DNA of 64,000 nucleotides from Lachnospiraceae bacterium (GTDB lineage Bacteria; Bacillota; Clostridia; Lachnospirales; Lachnospiraceae). A model generated the notes under the pieces. It was not told where the DNA came from. It saw only the letters and a program-made list of their open reading frames with translations, and made no database searches. Below, one piece after another: positions 24,104 through 33,283 of the stretch. Numbering within the stretch: the stretch's first letter is position 1; every line of letters begins with the position of its first letter. Location: positions 1-64,000 of the forward strand of contig JAJQCZ010000019.1 in the NCBI GenBank assembly GCA_021202465.1, given 5' to 3'. The translations under genes and the position numbers were made by a program.

Positions 24104-24284
24104 AGTCAGCCTGGGGAATGATCTCTTTTTTGTTGTAGGAACCGCAGGCCTTGCATACTCTGTGAGGAACCATCAGGGCGCCGCACTTGCTGCACTTGAC
24201 CAGTGTAGGGGCGCTCATCTTCCAGTTCGCTCTGCGACTGTCTCTGTGAGCCTTTGAGGATTTATTCTTAGGACAAATAGACAT
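24102..24284 (-). CDS. rpmF: Ribosomal protein bL32
   Basis: A 60-residue protein with the bL32 start Met-Ser-Ile-Cys-Pro-Lys-Asn-Lys-Ser-Ser-Lys and a zinc ribbon Cys-Ser-Lys-Cys ... Cys-Lys-Ala-Cys. The start at 24284 is set by GGAGG at 24294-24298 on the minus strand. The usual partner yceD (DUF177) upstream and plsX downstream are both absent, so here rpmF is a single-gene unit. Confidence 0.96.
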   Translation of the reverse strand: MSICPKNKSSKAHRDSRRANWKMSAPTLVKCSKCGALMVPHRVCKACGSYNKKEIIPQAD

Positions 24285-24348
24285 CCGACACAACCTCCTG
24301 TCATAATATATTCTTTGTGTTCATCACGTTTCAAACCGTACTTTTCGT

Positions 24349-24377
24349 ATTATACATATCCGAAGGAGGTTTGTCAA
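24349..24377 (-). promoter_or_regulatory. rpmF promoter
   Basis: On the minus strand, TTGACA (24377-24372), 17 bp, TATAAT (24354-24349): perfect consensus, fitting a highly expressed ribosomal gene. Confidence 0.88.
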
Positions 24378-24511
24378 CCGGATTTTTGCCTTTCAGGATA
24401 CTTTCGGAGAAGGGGATTTTCGTCTGCCCCGGGGGTTCGGAGAGGCGGGCAGGTCCTGAATAAATAAATGTGAAGAATTTTCGAATTGTGAACTCCGCCC
24501 GGTAAAAGTAC

Positions 24512-24540
24512 TTGCATTTGCCGGACGGGAATTGTAAAAT
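24512..24540 (+). promoter_or_regulatory. Promoter of the L,D-transpeptidase gene
   Basis: TTGCAT (24512-24517), 17 bp, TAAAAT (24535-24540). Confidence 0.6.
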
Positions 24541-24615
24541 GAACCAGAGTAACCGGGCCCGCGGAGACGGGGCGGGTGCGGGAGACATGTGGACTTATAT
24601 GAAGGTGTATAGAAT

Positions 24616-26973
24616 ATGAAAAAAGAGTTTGATGACGATTTCGAGGATCTGCTGTCATCTCTGGAGAGCGAGGGATTCGGGAGCGTGTCGGCCGACGAGG
24701 AAACGGAGCTTGAAGATCTCGACCTGTTTGAGGAGATTGATGCCGGGGCACGCAGAGCGCAGGAGGAGCCGGTGGGAATCGGCGCGGTGACAGAGAATTA
24801 TCTGGATCATCTGGATGAGCTGGATGAGGATGCCAGTGAGGCGGAGGACGCAGTGGCCAACAATCCTGTGGCGGAGGCAATCCGGGCCCGGGCCGCTGAG
24901 GGCGAGACCCGCGAGGAGAGGAAGGAACGGCGCCGCCGGGAGAAGCGGGAGGCGGAACGGAAGGAACAGCGTGAGAGCCGTGAGAACCGCCGTGGAAGAC
25001 GGCGTTCCCGGAGAGCACGCCGGTCAGAGATGGATTTTCCGGAGGAGACGGTGCGCCGGGAGGAAACAGATTTTCCGGAAGAAACGGGTGAACCGGAAGA
25101 GACGGTGCGTTACGAAGACGCTGTGCAGGCCGGGGGAACGGAAACGTCCGGAGCCGGGGGCGATTATGAAGAGCCGAACGATGATTTTGAGGAGATTATC
25201 GTCGGCGAAGCCGCGGATCACACGGACATTCCGGCGGAGGAACCGTTCGACGAGGAGGAACCGTTCGATCAGGACGACGACGGAGGCGACGGACGCGGCG
25301 GTTCCGGCCGGAAGAAGATGCTGATTGTACTGGGGCTTGCCGGGGTGGCGGTGCTGGCTGTCTGTGCGTTCGCAGTGGTGTCTCTGGTGCAGAACCAGCA
25401 GAAGATTACATATTATAAGGAGCACTTCCTGCCGGGAACCACGATCAACGGCGTGGCCTGCGGCGATCTGTCCGTCGATGAGGCCAGAGAGGCCCTGGCG
25501 GAGGTGGTCAGCAACTATACGCTGACGATTTCCGGGCGCAGTGAGGACGTCGTGATGGATACCGACGTGGCGAGCATGGAGATGGACTTCAGTGTCGATC
25601 TGCAGGATCTGCTGGATCAGCAGGATCACAGCGCTTATCAGGACGCCGGGGAGAACCCGGAGAATTATACGGTTACGACTGTTGTGACGCTGGATGAGGA
25701 AGCGCTGCGTTCGGCGGTGGAGGCGCTGGATCTCTTTCAGGATATGACGGAGTCGCAGAACTGCAGCATTACTTATAATGAAACAACCGGCCTCTATGTT
25801 CTGGAGGAAGCCGTTCTCGGCACGCAGGTGGACGTGGACGCGGTGACCGACCGGATCGTGGAGTGCTATACGACCCTGGAGGAGACCCTTGACCTGGAAG
25901 CCGAGGGCTTCTACGGAGAGACGCTCGAAGCGACGGATGCCATGCGCACGGCGGTGGAGGATATGAATACCTATCTGCAGGCAGATGTGGAACTGACCTT
26001 CGACGATGCCGGGGCGGAGAGCCTGACAAAGGAGACCATCCAGAGCTGCCTGACGCTGGATGACGAGTACAACCTTACCTTCGACAGCACGCCGCTGGCG
26101 GAGTGGGTGGCTTCTCTGGCTGACAAATACGATACCTACGGCACGAATCACACGTTTACCACGACGGCGGGGACTACGATCACGGTCAGCGGCGGAACCT
26201 ACGGCTGGAAGATCGATCAGACCTCCACACTGGAGGCGGTGGTGGAAGCGGTGACAAGCGGAGCCACGCTCTCGCAGGATCCGGTGTATTCGCAGACGGC
26301 GGCCAGTCATACGGGAAATGACGTGGGGAGCACCTACGTCGAGGTGAACCTGACGGCGCAGAAGATGTATTATTATCGGAGCGGTGTCTGCCTGCTTTCG
26401 AGCAGCGTGGTTTCCGGCGACGTATCCGAGGGCAACTGCACACCGACCGGCGTGTATTCCATTTATTCCAAGGAGACGGACCGGACACTCACGGGCGAGG
26501 ATTATGAGACGGATGTTTCCTACTGGATGCCTTTTTACGGAGGATACGGCTTCCATGATGCTTCGTGGCGCAGCAGCTTCGGTGGTTCCATTTATCTGAC
26601 GAATGGTTCTCACGGCTGCGTGAATCTTCCCAGCAGCGTGGCAGAGGAGCTGTATGGCTATGTCTCAGTAGGAACGCCGGTCGTGGTCTATGGCGGTGAG
26701 ACCAGCTACACGCCTGAGACGACAGCCACGACAGCAGAGACGACGACCACGACGGCAGAGACGACGACCACGGCCGCAGAGACGACGACCACGGCAGCGG
26801 AGACGACGACCACGGAGGCGACGACGGAAGCGACGACCGAAGCCCCGACAGAGGCGACGACGGAAGCGACGACCGAAGCCCCCACCGAGGCGCCCACGGA
26901 AGCGGCGACCGAAGCTCCGACGGAAGCGACGACGCAGGAGGCCGCTGCCGCCGCTGAGGATGCCGGTGAATAG
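24616..26973 (+). CDS. L,D-transpeptidase with PG-binding repeats and Thr-rich tail
   Basis: A 785-residue membrane-anchored cell-wall enzyme. Residues 1-235 are cytoplasmic, highly charged and partly low-complexity (an Arg/Glu block near 95-140, then acidic). One transmembrane helix lies at about 236-260. Two putative peptidoglycan-binding_4 domains occupy about 270-560. The YkuD catalytic domain (about 575-690) ends with Ser-His-Gly-Cys-Val-Asn, whose Cys attacks the stem peptide to form 3-3 crosslinks. The last 80 residues are a Thr/Glu/Ala repeat, probably a flexible wall-spanning tail. Low-complexity ends suggest divergence between relatives. Confidence 0.9.
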   Translation: MKKEFDDDFEDLLSSLESEGFGSVSADEETELEDLDLFEEIDAGARRAQEEPVGIGAVTENYLDHLDELDEDASEAEDAVANNPVAEAIRARAAEGETREERKERRRREKREAERKEQRESRENRRGRRRSRRARRSEMDFPEETVRREETDFPEETGEPEETVRYEDAVQAGGTETSGAGGDYEEPNDDFEEIIVGEAADHTDIPAEEPFDEEEPFDQDDDGGDGRGGSGRKKMLIVLGLAGVAVLAVCAFAVVSLVQNQQKITYYKEHFLPGTTINGVACGDLSVDEAREALAEVVSNYTLTISGRSEDVVMDTDVASMEMDFSVDLQDLLDQQDHSAYQDAGENPENYTVTTVVTLDEEALRSAVEALDLFQDMTESQNCSITYNETTGLYVLEEAVLGTQVDVDAVTDRIVECYTTLEETLDLEAEGFYGETLEATDAMRTAVEDMNTYLQADVELTFDDAGAESLTKETIQSCLTLDDEYNLTFDSTPLAEWVASLADKYDTYGTNHTFTTTAGTTITVSGGTYGWKIDQTSTLEAVVEAVTSGATLSQDPVYSQTAASHTGNDVGSTYVEVNLTAQKMYYYRSGVCLLSSSVVSGDVSEGNCTPTGVYSIYSKETDRTLTGEDYETDVSYWMPFYGGYGFHDASWRSSFGGSIYLTNGSHGCVNLPSSVAEELYGYVSVGTPVVVYGGETSYTPETTATTAETTTTTAETTTTAAETTTTAAETTTTEATTEATTEAPTEATTEATTEAPTEAPTEAATEAPTEATTQEAAAAAEDAGE
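26710..26940 (+). repeat. Degenerate GC-rich 15/12-bp repeat coding a Thr-rich tail
   Basis: Tandem variants of ACGACGACCACGGCAGAG and GCGACGACGGAAGCG code for Glu-Thr-Thr-Thr-Thr and Ala-Thr-Thr-Glu-Ala units. In-frame unit sizes allow copy change without a frameshift. Confidence 0.85.
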
Positions 26974-27024
26974 AGAAAGGACTTCTTCCGGCAGAGCTCC
27001 GGACAGAAAATGAATCGAACATAG

Positions 27025-27077
27025 AAAAGCACTCCCTCATAGATTAGAAGTAAAACCTATGATGGGGGTGCTTTTTT
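27025..27077 (+). terminator. Terminator overlapping the sigK start
   Basis: AAAAGCACTCCCTCATAG pairs, with one bulge, with CTATGATGGGGGTGCTTTT, followed by a T run. The T run contains the TTG start of the next gene, and the right arm contains its only plausible ribosome site. Confidence 0.85.
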
Positions 27078-27711
27078 GAAGACATTTCCCAAGCCGCTGA
27101 CTGCCCGGGAGGAGAGGGCGTATCTGGAACGCCTGGAAGAGGGGGATCCGGAAGCACGGAAGGTTTTGATCGAGAGGAATCTGCGCCTGGTCGCCCATGT
27201 GGCGAAAAAATATAATTTCCCGGAGCGGGAGCTGGAGGATATGATATCGATCGGTACCATCGGTCTCATCAAAGCGGTAGACTCCTATCGTCTGGGGAAG
27301 GGGAGCCGGCTGGCGACCTACGCGGCGAAATGCATTGAAAATGAGATTCTGATGACGCTGCGCTCTGACCGCAAATACCGCCGGGACGTCTCCATGTACG
27401 ACCCGATCGGGACGGATAAGGAGGGAAATGAGATCCAGCTGGTGGATATCATGGAAAGCCAGGAAACGGATATCGTGGAGGCGCTGTATTTCACGGATAC
27501 CCTGGAACGGCTGCAGCGGACAATGCCGCAGATCCTCACGGAGACGGAGTACCGGATTCTGACCATGCGCTACGGGATGGGCTGCCGGGAGGGCGTGACG
27601 CAGAAGGAGGTGGCAGAGTCTCTGGGTATCAGCCGGAGCTATGTCAGCCGGATCGAGAAGCGGGCGCTGGGCAAATGCCGACGCAGCCTGGCCGAATATT
27701 CTTGTATGTAA
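27076..27711 (+). CDS. sigK: Sporulation sigma factor, SigK-like
   Basis: A 211-residue sigma-70 factor most like sigma-K: Phe-Pro-Lys-Pro-Leu at the start, Arg-Asn-Leu-Arg-Leu-Val-Ala-His-Val-Ala-Lys-Lys-Tyr, Asp-Met-Ile-Ser-Ile-Gly-Thr-Ile-Gly-Leu-Ile-Lys-Ala, and Asp-Pro-Ile-Gly-Thr-Asp-Lys-Glu-Gly-Asn-Glu. Region 4 ends with Gly-Ile-Ser-Arg-Ser-Tyr-Val-Ser-Arg-Ile-Glu-Lys. Sigma-K directs late mother-cell genes. The coding region is continuous, without a skin-type insertion, and there is no long pro-sequence. The TTG start is the only one available (a stop lies upstream at 27040-27042) and is embedded in a terminator. Confidence 0.85.
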   Translation: MKTFPKPLTAREERAYLERLEEGDPEARKVLIERNLRLVAHVAKKYNFPERELEDMISIGTIGLIKAVDSYRLGKGSRLATYAAKCIENEILMTLRSDRKYRRDVSMYDPIGTDKEGNEIQLVDIMESQETDIVEALYFTDTLERLQRTMPQILTETEYRILTMRYGMGCREGVTQKEVAESLGISRSYVSRIEKRALGKCRRSLAEYSCM

Positions 27712-27730
27712 GAAAAAAAACTGTTATAAT
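27702..27730 (+). promoter_or_regulatory. Promoter at the end of sigK
   Basis: TTGTAT (27702-27707), 17 bp, TATAAT (27725-27730), overlapping the last sigK codons and serving the downstream run. Confidence 0.7.
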
Positions 27731-27761
27731 TCAGAAAAAGAGACAGGAACAGGAGGCACTT

Positions 27762-28706
27762 ATGGAAAAAAGGCGATTTACCATTCCCTCTTCGGATGGA
27801 ATAACGACCCTCCACGGGATGCGTTGGCTCCCGGAGGGCGAAGTGCGGGCTGTCCTTCAGATCGCGCACGGGATGGTGGAGCATATCGGGCGTTATGAGG
27901 AACTCGCGGAGCATCTGGCGGAGGCCGGCTTCGCGGTGATCGGTCACGATCATCTGGGGCACGGGGCGACGGCGCGTGATCCGGAGGATCTGGGTTATTT
28001 TGCCGATGAGAAGGGGGATGTCTGTCTGGTGAAGGATATGCACCGGGTCACCTGCCTGGCAAAAGGGCTGCATCCCGGCGTGCCGGTCTTCATCCTGGGA
28101 CACAGTATGGGGTCCTTCCTCCTGCGGCGGTATATGACCCGGTACGGGAAGGAGGTTCAGGGGGCGGTGATCTGCGGGACCGGCGACTTCCGCGAGGCGG
28201 AGGTGCGGACGGGGCTGGCTCTGGCGGAACGCCTGGAGAAGCTGCGCGGACGCCATTTCCGCAGTCAGTTTCTCAACGCGGTGGCTCTGGGACAGTTTGC
28301 CATGCAGTACGGCAACCGGCTGCGCCCGGGCTCCTGGCTCAGCCGGAATGAGGAATCTGTGGAGGCCTATCGCAGCGATCCTCTCTGCCGCTTTACCTTT
28401 ACGGTGGGAGCCTATCATGATTTCTTCCATCTTCTGAGAGATCTCTGTGAGGAGCGCGATTTCGAGGCGATTCCCCGCGATCTGCCGGTGCTCTTCGTAT
28501 CGGGGATGGATGATCCCCTGGGCGGCTACACGAAGAGGGTGCTTCGTGTCTACAATCGTTTCGTGGAAATGGGGATGCAGGACGTGGATATCTATCTCTA
28601 TCCGGATGACCGCCATGAGGTTCTCAATGAGCTGGACCGGGATCAGGTACATCAGGATATCCTGCGCTGGATGGAGAGCCGGATGACGGCGGAGGGGCGT
28701 GTATGA
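27762..28706 (+). CDS. Alpha/beta hydrolase, monoacylglycerol-lipase-like
   Basis: A 314-residue serine hydrolase (Hydrolase_4/serine aminopeptidase S33 group) with Gln-Ile-Ala-His-Gly-Met-Val-Glu-His (oxyanion region), Gly-His-Asp-His-Leu-Gly-His-Gly, the nucleophile elbow Gly-His-Ser-Met-Gly, a later Ser-Gly-Met-Asp-Asp-Pro (acid) and Asp-Asp-Arg-His-Glu (catalytic His). Probable lysophospholipase or monoglyceride lipase; substrate unknown. AGGAGG sits 6 bases before ATG. Its stop overlaps the next start (ATGA). Confidence 0.85.
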   Translation: MEKRRFTIPSSDGITTLHGMRWLPEGEVRAVLQIAHGMVEHIGRYEELAEHLAEAGFAVIGHDHLGHGATARDPEDLGYFADEKGDVCLVKDMHRVTCLAKGLHPGVPVFILGHSMGSFLLRRYMTRYGKEVQGAVICGTGDFREAEVRTGLALAERLEKLRGRHFRSQFLNAVALGQFAMQYGNRLRPGSWLSRNEESVEAYRSDPLCRFTFTVGAYHDFFHLLRDLCEERDFEAIPRDLPVLFVSGMDDPLGGYTKRVLRVYNRFVEMGMQDVDIYLYPDDRHEVLNELDRDQVHQDILRWMESRMTAEGRV

Positions 28707-29704
28707 ATATCCGGGAGGAGACTGAGGCCCGGGAGGCGCAGTTCCTGAGTCCTTACGCGGCGAAAAGCCGCGACAGCCTGGGCCGGGACGTGGAGGAGGA
28801 ACCCTGCGATATCCGCACGGTCTATCAGAGGGATCGGGACCGGATCATTCACTGCAAGGCTTTCCGGCGTCTGAAGCACAAGACGCAGGTATTTCTGGCT
28901 CCCTCGGGAGATCACTACCGCACCCGTCTGACGCATACGCTGGAGGTCTCGCAGATCGCCCGCACAATCGCCCGGGCTCTGCGGCTCAATGAAGATCTGA
29001 CGGAGGCCATCGCCCTGGGGCATGATCTGGGACACACGCCCTTCGGCCATGCGGGCGAAAAGGTCCTCAATGAGATCTGCGAGGAAGGATTTTCCCATTA
29101 CCGGCAGAGTGTCCGCGTGGTGGAGCTTCTGGAGAAGGACGGGCGGGGACTTAATCTGACGAAGGAAGTGCGGGACGGCATCCTGAATCACCGGACCAGC
29201 GGCCATCCGGCGACGATGGAGGGAAAGGTGGTTCGATTTTCGGACAAGATCGCATATATTAATCATGACATCGATGATGCGATCCGCGCGGGGATTCTGA
29301 CGGAAGCGATGCTGCCGGAGATTTATACCCGCGTGCTGGGACGCACCGTGCGGGAGCGGCTGAACACACTGATTCACAGCGTCATTGAAACCAGCCTTGA
29401 TCAGCCGGACATCCGTATGGACGCGGAGGTGGAGATCGCCATGCAGGGGCTGCGGCGCTTCATGTTTGAGAATGTCTACACTGGCACCGAGCCCAAGAAA
29501 GAGGACGGTAAAGCGCAGAGGCTCCTGCAGGAGCTTTATTTTTACTATATGGACCACATGGAGGAGATGCCGGAGGAATATATCAATCTGGTCTGGATCC
29601 GGCAGCAGCCGCTCTCCAGGGTGGTCTGCGATTACGTGGCCGGGATGACGGACAATTATGCGGTGGATACATTTAACAAGCTGTTTGTGCCTCAGTTCTG
29701 GTGA
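28703..29704 (+). CDS. dgt: dGTP triphosphohydrolase (HD domain)
   Basis: A 333-residue HD-domain enzyme: Ala-Phe-Arg-Arg-Leu-Lys-His-Lys-Thr-Gln-Val, Arg-Leu-Thr-His-Thr-Leu-Glu-Val, Gly-His-Asp-Leu-Gly-His-Thr-Pro-Phe-Gly-His and a later Asp-Lys-Ile-Ala-Tyr-Ile-Asn-His-Asp metal ligand. It cleaves dNTPs, classically dGTP, to nucleoside and triphosphate. In Clostridia this gene commonly precedes dnaG, as here. It is translationally coupled to the hydrolase upstream. Confidence 0.92.
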   Translation: MNIREETEAREAQFLSPYAAKSRDSLGRDVEEEPCDIRTVYQRDRDRIIHCKAFRRLKHKTQVFLAPSGDHYRTRLTHTLEVSQIARTIARALRLNEDLTEAIALGHDLGHTPFGHAGEKVLNEICEEGFSHYRQSVRVVELLEKDGRGLNLTKEVRDGILNHRTSGHPATMEGKVVRFSDKIAYINHDIDDAIRAGILTEAMLPEIYTRVLGRTVRERLNTLIHSVIETSLDQPDIRMDAEVEIAMQGLRRFMFENVYTGTEPKKEDGKAQRLLQELYFYYMDHMEEMPEEYINLVWIRQQPLSRVVCDYVAGMTDNYAVDTFNKLFVPQFW

Positions 29705-29737
29705 TGGGACGGGCCGACGGGGAGAGGAGGGAGTGCT

Positions 29738-31525
29738 GTGTTTTATTCGGAAGAGATTCTGGAAGAAGTGCGGACCCGCAATGATATTGTCGCCGTCGTC
29801 TCCCAGTATGTGAAGATGACGAAGCGGGGCACAAATTATTTCGGCTGCTGCCCGTTTCACAGTGAGAAGACGCCCTCCTTTTCCGTGTCTCCCTCCAAGC
29901 AGATGTACTACTGCTTCGGCTGCGGCGCCGGGGGAAATGTTCTCACGTTTGTGATGGAATATGAAAATTACAGCTTTCAGGAGGCCGTGAAATATCTGGC
30001 GGACCGGGCGGGCATCACGCTGCCGGAGGGCGAGGCCACCGAGGAAGAGCGGCAGGCGGCCAGTCTGCGCAGCCGGCTTCTGGAGGCCAACAGGGAGGCG
30101 GCCCGCTATTATTATTATCAGCTGAAGAGCCCGCAGGGACGCCGGGCCTGGGAGTATTTTCAGGGGCGGGGCCTGTCGGAGGAGACGATCCGCCGCTTCG
30201 GGCTGGGCTATTCCCCCATGTATCGCGACGATCTGTATCAGTATCTGCGCGAGAAAGGCTATTCGGATGAGGTCCTGAATCAGAGCGGTCTGGTGAAGAT
30301 CGCGGAGCGGGGCGTGAGCGACCGCTTCTGGAACCGCGCCATGTTTCCGATCATGGATGCCAACAGCCGGGTGATCGGCTTCGGCGGGCGGGTGATGGGT
30401 GACGGAGAACCGAAATATCTGAACTCACCGGAGACGCGGATCTTTGATAAGGGAAGGAATCTCTATGGGCTGAACCTGGCCCGGAAATCCCGGAAGCCGT
30501 ATTTTCTTCTCTGCGAGGGTTACATGGACGTCATCGCCATGCACCAGGCCGGTTTTGACTGCGCCGTGGCCTCGCTGGGAACTGCTTTCACGCAGGGACA
30601 TGCCCTGCTGATCAAACGGTATGTCAAAGAGGTGATCCTGACCTATGACAGCGACGGCGCGGGGGTCAAGGCAGCCATGCGGGCCATCCCGATCCTCAAG
30701 GAGGCGGGGCTGACGGCCCGGGTGCTGAATATGCGCCCGTATAAGGATCCGGATGAGTTCATCGTTCATGAGGGTGCGGCGGCCTTTCAGGAGCGTATCG
30801 ATCAGGCGGTCAATTCCTTTCTCTATGAATGCGATGTGCTGCGCAGCCAGTACGATTTCTCGGATCCGGAGCAGAAGACCCGTTTTCACCGGGCGGTGGC
30901 GGGGAAGCTGACCGAGTTCCCGGATGAGCTGGAGCGCAATAATTATCTGGAGGCGGTCTGCAGTCGGCACCAGATTCCGCCGGACGCTCTGCGGGACATG
31001 GTGCGCCGTGTGGGTGCGGCGCGTCCGGCTGGGGAGGGGACGCCCGGGCCCAAGGTGCAGGAGATGCGCCATCGGCGGAGCCGGGAGAAGGAGGAGGGGC
31101 TGCTGGAAGCGCAGCGCCTGATTCTCTCGTGGGTTTTCTCGGAGGAGGGAAAACCGGCCTGTATCCGGGAATATCTGGCACCGGAGGATTTCACCGACGC
31201 CGTCTGCGGCAGGATGGCGCAGCTGATCTGGGCGGCCTGGAGAGAGGGGCAGCAGCCGGAACCGGCTTCTCTGATGAATTATTTCCTGGATTCGGAGGAG
31301 GAGCGCAGTCAGGTGACGGCGGTTTTTAACACGGAGCTGCCGCCGGAGAGGAACGCGGAGGAACGAAAAAAAATTCTGGCGGAGAGCATCCGCCGGATTC
31401 GCAAAAACAGTCTGGATCAGGCGGCCCGCCGTGAGACGGACCGGGAAAGACTTCAGGAGATCATCCGGCAGAAAGCCCGGGTGGAGACACGCGCATATTT
31501 TTCTGAAATCGTGGCAAAACTATGA
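29738..31525 (+). CDS. dnaG: DNA primase
   Basis: A 595-residue primase. The N-terminal zinc finger reads Cys-Cys-Pro-Phe-His ... Tyr-Cys-Phe-Gly-Cys-Gly-Ala-Gly-Gly. The TOPRIM core has Leu-Cys-Glu-Gly-Tyr-Met-Asp-Val and Leu-Thr-Tyr-Asp-Ser-Asp-Gly-Ala-Gly. The C-terminal 150 residues form the helicase-binding region. It primes lagging-strand synthesis. The GTG start follows GGAGGGAG. It sits between dgt and rpoD, the usual macromolecular-synthesis arrangement without rpsU. Confidence 0.97.
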   Translation: MFYSEEILEEVRTRNDIVAVVSQYVKMTKRGTNYFGCCPFHSEKTPSFSVSPSKQMYYCFGCGAGGNVLTFVMEYENYSFQEAVKYLADRAGITLPEGEATEEERQAASLRSRLLEANREAARYYYYQLKSPQGRRAWEYFQGRGLSEETIRRFGLGYSPMYRDDLYQYLREKGYSDEVLNQSGLVKIAERGVSDRFWNRAMFPIMDANSRVIGFGGRVMGDGEPKYLNSPETRIFDKGRNLYGLNLARKSRKPYFLLCEGYMDVIAMHQAGFDCAVASLGTAFTQGHALLIKRYVKEVILTYDSDGAGVKAAMRAIPILKEAGLTARVLNMRPYKDPDEFIVHEGAAAFQERIDQAVNSFLYECDVLRSQYDFSDPEQKTRFHRAVAGKLTEFPDELERNNYLEAVCSRHQIPPDALRDMVRRVGAARPAGEGTPGPKVQEMRHRRSREKEEGLLEAQRLILSWVFSEEGKPACIREYLAPEDFTDAVCGRMAQLIWAAWREGQQPEPASLMNYFLDSEEERSQVTAVFNTELPPERNAEERKKILAESIRRIRKNSLDQAARRETDRERLQEIIRQKARVETRAYFSEIVAKL

Positions 31526-31586
31526 AAAATCCCCGACAGGAGCAGTTCATGCCGGGTCGGAGGACGGAAGGAGTGCGGGCGCGCAG

Positions 31587-32459
31587 ATGGAGTCGAAGCA
31601 GGGCAGAGAACAGCCGGAGGAGGAAGCGGCGGTGGACGGCGCCGTGCAGATGTATCTGAAGGAGATCGGACATGTGGAGCTGCTGAGCCCGGAACGGGAG
31701 CGGGAGCTGGCGGAGGCGGTCCGGGCCGGAGACCAGGCGGCCGGGCGGGAGCTGGCCGAGGCCAATCTCCGGCTGGTGGTCAGTGTGGCCAGGCGTTATA
31801 CGGGCCGGGGCATGCCGCTTCTGGATCTGATCCAGGAGGGCAACCTGGGGCTGATCCGGGCTGTGGAGAAGTTTGAACCGGACATGGGGTATAAGTTCTC
31901 CACTTATGCGACCTGGTGGATTCGTCAGGCCATCACCCGGGCGATTGCCGATCAGGGGAGGACAATCCGCCTGCCGGTGCACATGTCGGAGACGATGAAC
32001 CGGACCGTGCGGGCGGCCCGGGAGCTGGCACAGGAGCTGCGGCGGGAGCCCACGCTGGAGGAGCTGGCAGAGCGGCTGGATATGACCGAAAGCCGTCTGG
32101 CGGAGATTCTGCGGATGACGCAGGAACCGGTCTCTCTGAGCTGTCCGGTGGGAGATGAAGAGGACAGCCATCTGGGGGATTTTATCGAGGATGAGAAGGC
32201 CTCGGAACCGGCGGATGCAGCGGCGGACCGGCTGCTGCGGGAGCAGCTGGATGATGCCATGGTTTCGCTGACGCCCCGCGAGCGGAAGGTGATCCGCATG
32301 CGGTTCGGCCTGGATGACGGACGGATCTGCACGCTGGAGGAGATCGGGCAGGAGGAGGGCGTGACCCGTGAGCGCATTCGCCAGATCGAGGCCAAGGCGC
32401 TGCGTAAGCTGCGCCATCCCAGCCGCAGCCGGAGGCTGCGGGATTTTCTGGATGACTGA
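31587..32459 (+). CDS. rpoD: RNA polymerase primary sigma factor, short form
   Basis: A 290-residue group-1 type sigma-70: region 1.2 starts almost at once (Val-Gln-Met-Tyr-Leu-Lys-Glu-Ile-Gly), then region 2 with [14 protein letters not shown], Tyr-Ala-Thr-Trp-Trp-Ile-Arg-Gln-Ala, and region 4 with [11 protein letters not shown]. Location after dnaG supports the housekeeping role. It lacks region 1.1, which normally guards against free DNA binding; no upstream in-frame codons encode it, since they lie inside dnaG. Confidence 0.93.
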   Translation: MESKQGREQPEEEAAVDGAVQMYLKEIGHVELLSPERERELAEAVRAGDQAAGRELAEANLRLVVSVARRYTGRGMPLLDLIQEGNLGLIRAVEKFEPDMGYKFSTYATWWIRQAITRAIADQGRTIRLPVHMSETMNRTVRAARELAQELRREPTLEELAERLDMTESRLAEILRMTQEPVSLSCPVGDEEDSHLGDFIEDEKASEPADAAADRLLREQLDDAMVSLTPRERKVIRMRFGLDDGRICTLEEIGQEEGVTRERIRQIEAKALRKLRHPSRSRRLRDFLDD

Positions 32460-32527
32460 GACGATTTTACCCGGCTGCGCCGGAGGGAAAGGAAAATGGC
32501 GCGGCCGTTTATGAGGAGGAGACAGGT

Positions 32528-33283
32528 ATGAGAGTATCCCGGCGTCTGGAGGGGATTCTGGCGCTGACCCGCGGCGGGGGGACGGCGGCGGATATCGGCA
32601 CCGATCACGGCTATACCGCGATCGAGCTGGTCCGCCGGGGGATCTGCCCGCGGGTCATTGCCTGTGATATTCGTCCGGGGCCTCTGTCCCGGGCGCAGGA
32701 GCACATTCGGCAGGCCGGACTTTCCGGGCAGATTGAGACCCGCCTGGGAGACGGTCTGGAGCGGGTGGCGCCGGGGGAGGCGCAGACGCTTCTTCTCACC
32801 GGGATGGGAGGTCCGCTGATGATCTCCATCCTGGAGCGCGGGGCGGAGACGGCGCAGGCGGCGGAGGAGCTGATCCTGTCTCCTCAGTCTGATGTGGGTG
32901 CTTTCCGCAGGTTCCTTCTTACACACGGTTACCGGATCGAGGAGGAGGCGGCGCTGGAGGAGGACGGGAAATATTACGTGATCCTCCGCGCCTGCCCCGG
33001 GGAGGAGGATCTGTGGACGGAGGAGGAGCTTCAATACGGAAGAACGCTGCTCCGGCGGGGGGACCCGCTGCTGCGGAAGCGGCTGGAGCGGGAGCTTGCC
33101 CGCGACCGCGCGCTGCTGCTCCGCCTGGCGGGAGCCGGGACGGAGCGCAGCCGGGCGCGGAGCGGGGAGATCCGGGCGGCGCTGACCCTGGCAGAGCGGG
33201 CTCTGGCGCGGATGCCCGGGAGTTCCGGCCGGGAGATGACGAAAGACAGCGGGGGAGAAGGAGAGGCGCGGTATGATGATTGA
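32528..33283 (+). CDS. trmK: tRNA (adenine22-N1)-methyltransferase TrmK
   Basis: A 251-residue class I SAM methyltransferase of the TrmK/YqfN family: Ala-Asp-Ile-Gly-Thr-Asp-His-Gly-Tyr motif I, Ala-Cys-Asp-Ile-Arg-Pro-Gly-Pro-Leu motif II, and Thr-Gly-Met-Gly-Gly, followed by a helical C-terminus. It methylates A22 of tRNAs. The usual Nif3-like neighbour (YqfO) is absent. The coding end overlaps the next gene by 11 bases. Confidence 0.9.
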   Translation: MRVSRRLEGILALTRGGGTAADIGTDHGYTAIELVRRGICPRVIACDIRPGPLSRAQEHIRQAGLSGQIETRLGDGLERVAPGEAQTLLLTGMGGPLMISILERGAETAQAAEELILSPQSDVGAFRRFLLTHGYRIEEEAALEEDGKYYVILRACPGEEDLWTEEELQYGRTLLRRGDPLLRKRLERELARDRALLLRLAGAGTERSRARSGEIRAALTLAERALARMPGSSGREMTKDSGGEGEARYDD

